Assembly: GCA_965644295.1 (NCBI GenBank)
Contig: CBFFRP010000427.1
Span: 83,167-147,166 of the forward strand
Direction: 5' to 3'
DNA length: 64,000 nt
DNA from: Paraphysomonas bandaiensis
Taxonomy: Eukaryota; Chrysophyceae
The notes under the pieces: generated by a model
What the model saw: only the letters and a program-made list of their open reading frames with translations
The model's database searches: none
What the model was told of the DNA's origin: nothing
Translations under genes and position numbers: made by a program
In this document: positions 57,022 through 64,000 of the stretch, piece after piece
Numbering within the stretch: the stretch's first letter is position 1
Layout of the letters: each line of letters opens with the position of its first letter

Positions 57022-57807
57022 TGTGGTGGTATACCCCTAAAGGGTATACCGGTTTACTTACCTGCTGGCACAATACATGTACGTAACACCTATAACACCT
57101 ATGGCGAAGAAAACCACACTCATACAACGGTACAGAGTGAGTGAGAGAGTGGAATAAACTACACTAGAACATATGGCTCAGGTTACGTGAGTAGTAAACT
57201 CATCACACACAGCATATATACACTTATATATTAATAAGCATGACTGGAGTTGTTGTCTATTGCATTGCCACTTTCAAAGTTACTATATAGAATGAACGAT
57301 TTACTGACAGTAGTGCTGGCCTAGTGTGTTTGATTATTTCTATGTTTTTGACTGGGAACCAAAGAGACAACAATTTTATATTATCTTCTTCATCAGATAT
57401 TGACGACATGAACCGTCTGCTTGGGTATCCTGAGAGTTGGGTCCCACGACCACCCAAAAGGAGTACAACACGAAACATGATTGTAGAATTAATGTGGGAT
57501 ATTATCATACTCCATCCTGATGGAGCACGTATTTCTGAAAGGTCTATATACAGGTAGACACACGAATTGTACGGTTCTTTACTAATAACAATATGGAAAC
57601 AATACTCCGTCAGGAGGCATTTGAAATTTGAAATGTTTGATTGGTGGTTCCAATGTACACTAGACACACATGAGTTCAAAACATCAGTATTTGAATCTCT
57701 ATTGTACGTATACACTTGTGAACCCGAACATATACCTGAAGCAATGAAAGTTCATGTTGAACACATGATAGGTGTGGTGGTATAGCCCTAACGGGTATAC
57801 CGGCTTA
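57022..57807. repeat. Segment bounded by 35-bp hairpin-bearing direct repeats
   Basis: 57022-57056 and 57773-57807 share TGTGGTGGTATA.CCCTAA.GGGTATACCGG.TTA with three differences. Each contains a near-perfect palindrome around GGGTATACC, so the pair can be read as direct or inverted repeats. Between them are short plus-strand frames (57324-57557, 57567-57785) without a recognised family. Confidence 0.6.
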
Positions 57808-59701
57808 GCCAGTGGCCAGTGAGCCAGTGATACTGTATCTGCATCTTCGTTGAGGCTAGTGGAGCTGTTGTTGCAAAGTCCCTTACCGCCAGTGAATCTA
57901 TAACAACAGAATCGTTGATTGCAACTGGACCTGTAACGGCCTCTTCTCTGACATCGAACGGTGCTTTATCTACAGAGTCTGTATCAACCTAATCCCTCTC
58001 TGTCAGTGTCTTATTACTTATTAGTATGTGGAATCATATATGTTAAGAAAGAGCAATAAGTCGAATGTTTGCTTCTATGTTTAGAGTGTTCTAATAGTTT
58101 GAAAGCTAGCTATATGAAAGTATTATATAATAAATGTTAGCTATAATATGTATTATATTATATACATATAAATGCCACATCATTAAGTGTCATTATTATT
58201 ACTATTGTAACCCTGGGGGTTTATATAGTAGCAATTTGTAGTAGCAAAGTAAAGCATTCAGCAACAAGAAGAGAGTCAACAACAGAAGAAGGACAGAAAA
58301 CAGAACAAGACATTTAGTTACGTGGGAAGTGCAAGGATCAACTACGAGTCACAGAATTACAACAAGCCATTCACACTGACGTGCATACATGCGGCTACTC
58401 TAGGCAGTCATTAACAGCAAGCCACTCAAGACACATCACCCAGTATCTACCTGCAATACATGTGAAGTCAGCCGGCTGCGCCTGTTGTTATATTATGAAG
58501 AAGTGACAGTAGGGGCAATGGAGAGAGACTTAGGTAGTATCAACATGATCTACACACAATTCTTTCTGCATCACCCTCAGAACAGCGTAAGAAGTGATCT
58601 TCAGATGTTGCTGGTACATCCTGAACATATATGTCTCAAGTTAAATGCAGAACTATGGATGCATACAGCCCAATACCTCTGTGAGTTGTATATTCATGAT
58701 GGTGCTCTGAATATAGAGATGAGCAGGAGTTAGGACCAATAGAGAGCGTACTATAAATGATATGCATGGTAATGCTGCTAAGTATGCATGGTGGGTGGCA
58801 ATTATGGCAAGTGTCTGGCTTTGAAGAGGAATATATGGAGAAAGTAAAGATGCAATAAGTTTTATATGATAATATGAGCAGTAGACTATCAGCATATGGA
58901 TGTACGGTATCACGTTACTGATTTTAGTAAACTGTTTTTCAGTTTTATATGCCGTTTCAGACATTGTCACAATATTCTTTCCACCAGGGTTCAAAATATC
59001 TTGAATGCGTGTGTTTGTGCAGTATGCATCAGGACATCGTCAACTGTTTCGATGCGCCAAGTCGTATAGCTATAAGATTGTTGAGTATTCCGGATAGTGT
59101 GGACATTCTTCCAATACATTCCTTTCGCTTTGTCCTTGCATTATGAGGTGTAATGCAGCTGGGTCCATTTGTCCAGGATTTACTATCGCTTCTACTGCAG
59201 CTTACTCCAGTAGTATCTGCGTTCAAGATATGCTTCCAATATAGTACTTTTACGGTCGTAAAAAACCCGATTTTTGTGAATCACAGAACTGATTGTTTGG
59301 AAAAATCTCAAAATTTCAGGATTTTAGGAAATATCCATGGATTGTGTCGTTGGTTTTGTATGGTAGTGGGGTGACTGTATAGTACGTATAGTGGTATGGT
59401 ATACGCAGAGAAAAAACACGGTACTCGGTCGGATGCTACGGATCAATAAACGGACGGAATACCCCCGTTGCCTTTTCACACAGTCTACACTACAGGTAGT
59501 CAAAAGCAAGGTTCTCTTCGCAGTTACTACAGAACTCGTTAGTAAGAGAAAATTATGTCTCTAGTCTACAGCCGTACACTACACACTGCATAACATAACA
59601 CCATACACCTCTATGTGCCCTATGCATATCTTATACAGTCACTTCAAGTACTAAACTGAAAAGAACATCCTCTTATTTCTCTACGCACCCCTGTGATGTG
59701 T
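57808..59701. other. Intergenic / retroelement 3' flank, no gene recognised
   Basis: AT-rich. TGTAACCCTGGGGGTTTATATAG (58207-58229) has an LTR-like start with a TATA box, but no second copy is in the window. The 3' LTR of the minus-strand copia element should lie between about 59100 and 59700; its borders cannot be set from one copy. Confidence 0.35.
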
Positions 59702-60758
59702 CTATGCTTCTCCGACGATACGACACATCAAATGACGAAACAATCTTCCTTGTAGGGGTTTAGTCAGCACATCAGCCAACATCTCTCCTGTGGGTAAGTA
59801 CTGAAGCTTCACGTCTCCCCTATCATGGTGTTCTTTGACTAAAGCCTGCCTTACTCGTAGATACTTCGATCGGTATTTGCCTCCTCCTTTCGTTACGAGG
59901 CTGAGAGTAGACGCATTGTCCTGGAATATTGTAGGTGAGTCCATTATACACCCCTGACCACACAGGAACTCATGCAATTTCATCACACACGGCAGCATGT
60001 CAGAGAGTGCGACCAATTCCGACTCAGTGGAGTCCTTAGTGACCAGTTTCTGCTTTGTCGACCGACAAAGCACCGCCGCATCACCCACGCTGACCACCAC
60101 TCCGGTATGGCCCTTTCCATCCTGATGTGTCGCAAATGATGCGTCAATGTATGATTTCACCTGAATCTTATCTCCTATTCGCAGGTGTAAATCTTGGTTC
60201 TTGGTGGCCGCCAGGTACTTCAACACTCTCCCCAGCTTCTGCTTGTCATCTTGAGTCGGGTCCTTCACCCTAGTAGCCAGGTACGCAATAGACAACAAAA
60301 TATCCGGCCTCACCCTTGTTGCCAGGTATAGCAGCTTTGCCACCACTGTGTGGAATTCTGCGGCGTCTCTCTTGCCCAATTTCTGCTCGGATTTCTCGAT
60401 GAAAAGAGATGCCGTTGCCGGGGAAGCCGTCCCTCCTGTGGTCCCCGTCTCCTCGAGCACTCCCTCCAGGTATGCCCTCATCGATACCACTGCCTTCCCG
60501 TCCTGTACATTTATGTGCATACCTATATACGACATGTCATGGTCGGTACAGTGTTTCACCTCGCCGTATTGCTGTTTCAGTTTTGCCACTAGCCATTCTG
60601 TGTCTTCCTTGCACTGTGACATCACTAATAGGTCGTCTACGTGCAGGGTCACGGTGCATTGTTTTCCGTTGACGGTCCGATTGAAGACGCATTGGTCTAC
60701 GGGGTTGACTGCAAAGCCGATGCTCTCCAGGTACGTCCTCAGTGTATTGTACCACAAT
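59702..60758 (-). mobile_element. Copia-type Pol 3' part: reverse transcriptase C-terminus and RNase H (interrupted)
   Basis: The frame enters from sequence beyond 60758 and is open to the stop at 59702, about 350 codons. It holds LKLWYNTLRTYLESIGF, the catalytic TLHVDDLLVM (copia YVDD block), YLATRVRPDILLSIAYLATR and KYLAATKNQDL. RNase H follows: SYIDASFATHQDGKGHTG, STESELVALSDMLP, then LADVLTKPL near the C-terminus. All are canonical Ty1/copia order. The 5' part of the element is missing at 60758, exactly where the plus-strand LTR begins, so a later copia insertion has split or truncated it. The remaining frame has no stops and looks recently active. Confidence 0.9.
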
Positions 60759-61042
60759 TTAAGTGAGTTAACAGTGTGCAATAGGTAAAGTCAACTCATA
60801 GGTGTAACGGGTGATTATAGTTACAAAGGAATTAAATTCAGTTACTGATGTGTAGACTATACAAGATATAGAACTGACTGATGAACATATGATAAACAGG
60901 TGTTGCTGGGAACAGATGTTTCAACATATGTTACACGAATATGTAGTGAAGTGTTCAGAATAATAATTATAATTTCTTACTTGAAAGTGCATTGTGTTCA
61001 ACAGCAAGGTTACGGTTTACGCGTAGAGCAAAGTTAACTTCA
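60759..61042 (+). mobile_element. 5' LTR of the plus-strand copia element
   Basis: 284 bp colinear with the solo LTR at 19802-20060. It starts TTAAGTGAGTTAACAGTGTG (the solo copy has TGAAGTG) and ends AAGTTAACTTCA. The 3' LTR is beyond the window, so the border is set by homology only. A possible tRNA primer site, TGGTAGCGAG, lies about 23 bp further on (61065); this is weak. Confidence 0.65.
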
Positions 61043-64000
61043 GTGAAATGTCCAAAGCTAATGATGGTAGCGAGTGGTAGCACTGAAGAGACGAAGGAGG
61101 ACAACAAGGTGCTGAAGTTCGACAAGCATTGCAGGAGGCGTTCGCTCAAAAATAAGGGATTCATCTGATGAAGAAAAATCGGAACCATCTGGGGTTAGAG
61201 CTGAAACCTGCTGGAGGAGGTAGAGCACGAGAATTATGGTACGAGCGAAATGACACGTGTGTTGCAATGATTTGGGAGGTTTGTGAACATGACGCTGATG
61301 TATTGAGGTTGCCAATCAATACATGGAGGCGAAGGCGTTACTTCCAGATGATGATCCCAATAAGGAAGTTTTGTCCAATGAAATGCTTCAGACGCTGGTG
61401 GATAGGTTTAGAGGGGAGTTGGGAAATGTACTCGAAGACTATACAGCGGAATACCATAGCTTTAAAATTAGAGCCAATGAAAAGGTCGCTATTGGTATTG
61501 ATAGGTTGGAATGGGATAATACAAATTAATAAAGTTGGGACAGCTGCCAACCGAGGAGAGCAAGCTCGCCAAGATCAAAAAGTCCACATACCCAGAGCTG
61601 AAGGAGCGTTGCGTTAGCTATTGCAATGCTGCCTAAAGCAACGACCACGTATCAGATAGTTAAAGACGCGTGCGTGAAGAATTTGATGAGGCTAAACGAC
61701 AACTGGAGGAGTTCGAAATTGACAAACAAGGAGAACAGGTCAATATGCTCGGACCAACAAGGAGGTGTGGAGAATGTCAAATGCTCATTCTGTATGAAAA
61801 AAGGGCATACTGCAAGTGTGTGTCGTGTCAAACACAAAATTAAAATTTTCCAGAAGTTCAAGCGAAATGGGAAGGCTAAAGCAAAGAATATGAGGAAAGG
61901 AGCGCAACAAGTGGGTTCAGTAGAAGCATATACAGGGTGTTTTCATTGTGGTAGCAAAGAACACAAGGCTGCTGAGTGCAAAAGAGGGAACAAGAGGAAG
62001 ATCGATAGAAAATATGAGAAAAAAGGCTCCAAGAAGGTTAAGTAAGAGTTCATCAAGTGGGGTGGTCCAAATATGTAGATGATGACGTTTCATCTGGAGA
62101 GGAGACCAACATGATAGGTAAGAAGTACTTCTGACTGAAACTGGAGATGAACGAGTGTACCTGGATAGTTGTGCTGGAAAGCAGTTGTTTATCGTCAAGG
62201 ATGATAGAGTGCTGGAGAAGTATGTAGAAGAGCCGGGAGTAATATCACCGACCAAAAAGGGATCGGCGATGGAGACCCAAGGAGTGGGAAGTTTTCAGCA
62301 GTGGCACGGCATCAAAGTATGTAACGATGCAGTGAAGAATATTGTCTCTGGAGGTATGCTGCGGGCTATGGGGTATGGACTCGAATTACTGAGAGTACCC
62401 AAAATCGTAGAATTGAACACTGGCAGAGAGGTGCTGGTTGGAAATTACGATGAGCATGGAGGAATGCCATGGGTGGCATTACATGATGTGTTAAATTTAC
62501 CTTGCATATCGTCCTGCCATTATGTAATGGGGGAAGCAGTGAAGTGATGCTGTCCGATACAGTTCAGCAGGATCCCCTCGATTTACTGCACGAAAGGGCC
62601 GGTCATGTTGCTAAGGAAAAACTACTGGAGGCTCATAGACATATGCTGATCAAGGGAACAGGGCTACAGCGACATCATCTATCTAAGACTACCAAAAAGA
62701 AGTGTGAGATCAGTTTGTGCAAGTGGTGTGCTAAGGCGAAGATCACTAGACATACATTTCGAGGACAAAGTGACCAGAATGTGGAGATGAAGGCGACAGC
62801 ATTCCTGGAGCGTATTACAGTGGATATTTCGGTTTATATGAATTGTCCATCTGTGGAGGGGTATAAGTACGCACTTGTATTTGTAGATACGGCTACGAAA
62901 GAATTCTTGGGAATACGGTCTACGAACGAGAACTGGGGATGAAGTGTTAAAATGCGTGAAGCATCTCTGTGAAGTCAGGCTACCAAAATACCCAGGGTGG
63001 AACAGGATACAGCAGTACCATGCTGACGGTGGACCAGAGTTGATGGACAGGCGAATCAAAGAATACTTGTTACAAAAATTTGGAACCACATTCTCCTACA
63101 CTACTAGGGAGACACCAGAATTAAACGGTGTTTCAGAACGGAAATTCAGGACACTAGGAGAAATGACATTATCGCTTTTATTGTCATCGGGTATGCCAAA
63201 AGCGGAGTGGTGGAAAGCCTTTAGACATGCATGCTGGGTTCTTAGAAGATTACCCACAAAGACCTATAGAGGGTGGATGTCACTCACGAGGCAGGCTCCT
63301 GGAGGAACGTGCCAGATTTTTCTTGGTTACGGAAATGGGTGCAAGGCATACGTTCTCATCCCGAAGGCAGTTCGCAGGTAAGACTGGGAAGAAAAGGCAC
63401 AGACTGGATACTTTGTAGGGTTCCCAGAGGAGCAACTGGGATACCAAGTATTGATTGGAGATTATAGTTACGTCTGTGCATGTTTTATTCGATGAATCTG
63501 TGCCTGAGAGATCGGCGGATTATTATCGAGAAATGGACGAGGCCATGGCTGCTGTGGATCCTCAGGAACGAAATATTAGAGACTTCGATTACTTAATCGG
63601 AAAGTACCCATGAAGATGGCGGCCACCTATACAAGACCACACGAATATTGGTTCGAAAAGGTTTGATTGTAGGGTATAGATCCCTATTGTCTGGTGGTGC
63701 GGAGCAAGTGGAAGATAAGACTCCTATTCACATCGCCGATATAAAGTGGATGAGTGAAGACCTTGCAACAAGAGCATCTGCAAGTTCTGGATCTCGCGAC
63801 GACGGGACCAGCGGACATTTATCACAGCAGTTGACTGGGACGGTTCCATCCCCTTCTGACTTCGTAAGTGCTCCGGAGAGGAAGCTCCATCAGATCGCTC
63901 ATCAAGGGGCAGGCGTGCAATGGCTCCGGTGGTGGTGACGAATGTGTCAGTTTTGGGTGAGATGCATTTATTGTCGTCATGTGTCGAAGACGAGTGCAGC
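61043..64000 (+). mobile_element. Ty1/copia element, gag to integrase, frameshifted and cut by the window edge
   Basis: Pieces in copia order but changing frames. Gag fragment at 61323-61529. Gag C-terminus at 61626-62045 with two zinc knuckles, CSFCMKKGHTASVC and CFHCGSKEHKAAEC (both CX2CX4HX4C). A protease-like start at 62155 (VYLDSCAGKQL, DSCAG where copia has DSGA). A GAG-pre-integrase HHCC region at 62502-62942 (LLHERAGH, CKWCAKAK). Integrase with VDISVYMN and YALVFVDTATKEF, then, after a frame change, HADGGPEL and TPELNGVSERK (the D, D and E positions) at 62944-63260. After another shift, 63648-63938 covers the integrase/RT spacer. At least four frame changes make it inactive as read. 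RT is not reached. Confidence 0.85.

Noticed and set aside
57257-57715. 152-residue minus-strand frame
   Set aside because: No domain and no homologous pattern; it overlaps plus-strand frames of similar quality, so neither strand can be chosen.
59702-64000. One copia element spanning both strands
   Set aside because: RT/RNase H is on the minus strand and gag-integrase on the plus strand, with an LTR between them; these are two elements.

Overview
Nuclear DNA of a eukaryotic microbe. Evidence: small GT-AG introns (18 of the 20 I could place are 46-58 nt), a cytosolic-type tRNA-Thr, eukaryote-only housekeeping genes (VPS45, NAA15, SEC31), a Ty1/copia retrotransposon, hAT transposons and a short interstitial run of TTAGGG/TTTAGGG telomere-type repeats. 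The cysteine-rich head of the giant gene (CPKGDDP and CPSGYAWAD-type motifs between EGF-like modules) and the multi-pass hybrid histidine kinase suggest a protist, perhaps a stramenopile or related alga. That placement is an inference and I give no species.

Layout. 1-5000: VPS45 (+), then a non-autonomous element with long inverted repeats. 5687-6938: secreted/Golgi glycosyltransferase-like gene (-). 7.7-9.3 kb: transposon debris. 9635-12485: NAA15, the NatA auxiliary subunit (-). 14.6 kb: tetranucleotide microsatellite. 15.4 kb: small putative zinc-finger protein. 17167-18746: membrane-anchored protein with three KH domains. 19.8 kb: solo LTR. 21040-23014: NADPH-cytochrome P450 reductase-like protein with a predicted myristoylation signal. 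24.2-25.3 kb: decayed retroelement-like ORF. 25393: tRNA-Thr(UGU). 26.2-29.0 kb: two hAT elements with recognisable target-site duplications. 29454-44949: a seven-exon gene for a predicted 5062-residue secreted fibre. 47109-49476: hybrid histidine kinase that has lost both phospho-acceptor residues (-). 50157-51535: PC-esterase-like gene with a frameshift (+). 53454-56923: SEC31 (+). 59.7-64.0 kb: a copia element inserted into another copia element.

The most interesting locus is the giant gene. It encodes a signal peptide, EGF-like modules, about 4500 residues of roughly 13-residue glycine-rich repeats (about 340 units) and a C-terminal Peptidase_S74 intramolecular chaperone domain with its Ser and Lys intact. 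By analogy with S74-terminated phage tailspikes, I infer a very long, self-trimerising, self-cleaving extracellular fibre. Immediately beside it lie a pseudo-histidine kinase and, divergently, an esterase that seems to lack its catalytic His.

Several genes fit a secretory/endomembrane theme (VPS45, SEC31, the glycosyltransferase, the fibre, the type II membrane esterase-like protein). There is no operon logic here; the genes are spaced singly, with transposon remnants between them.
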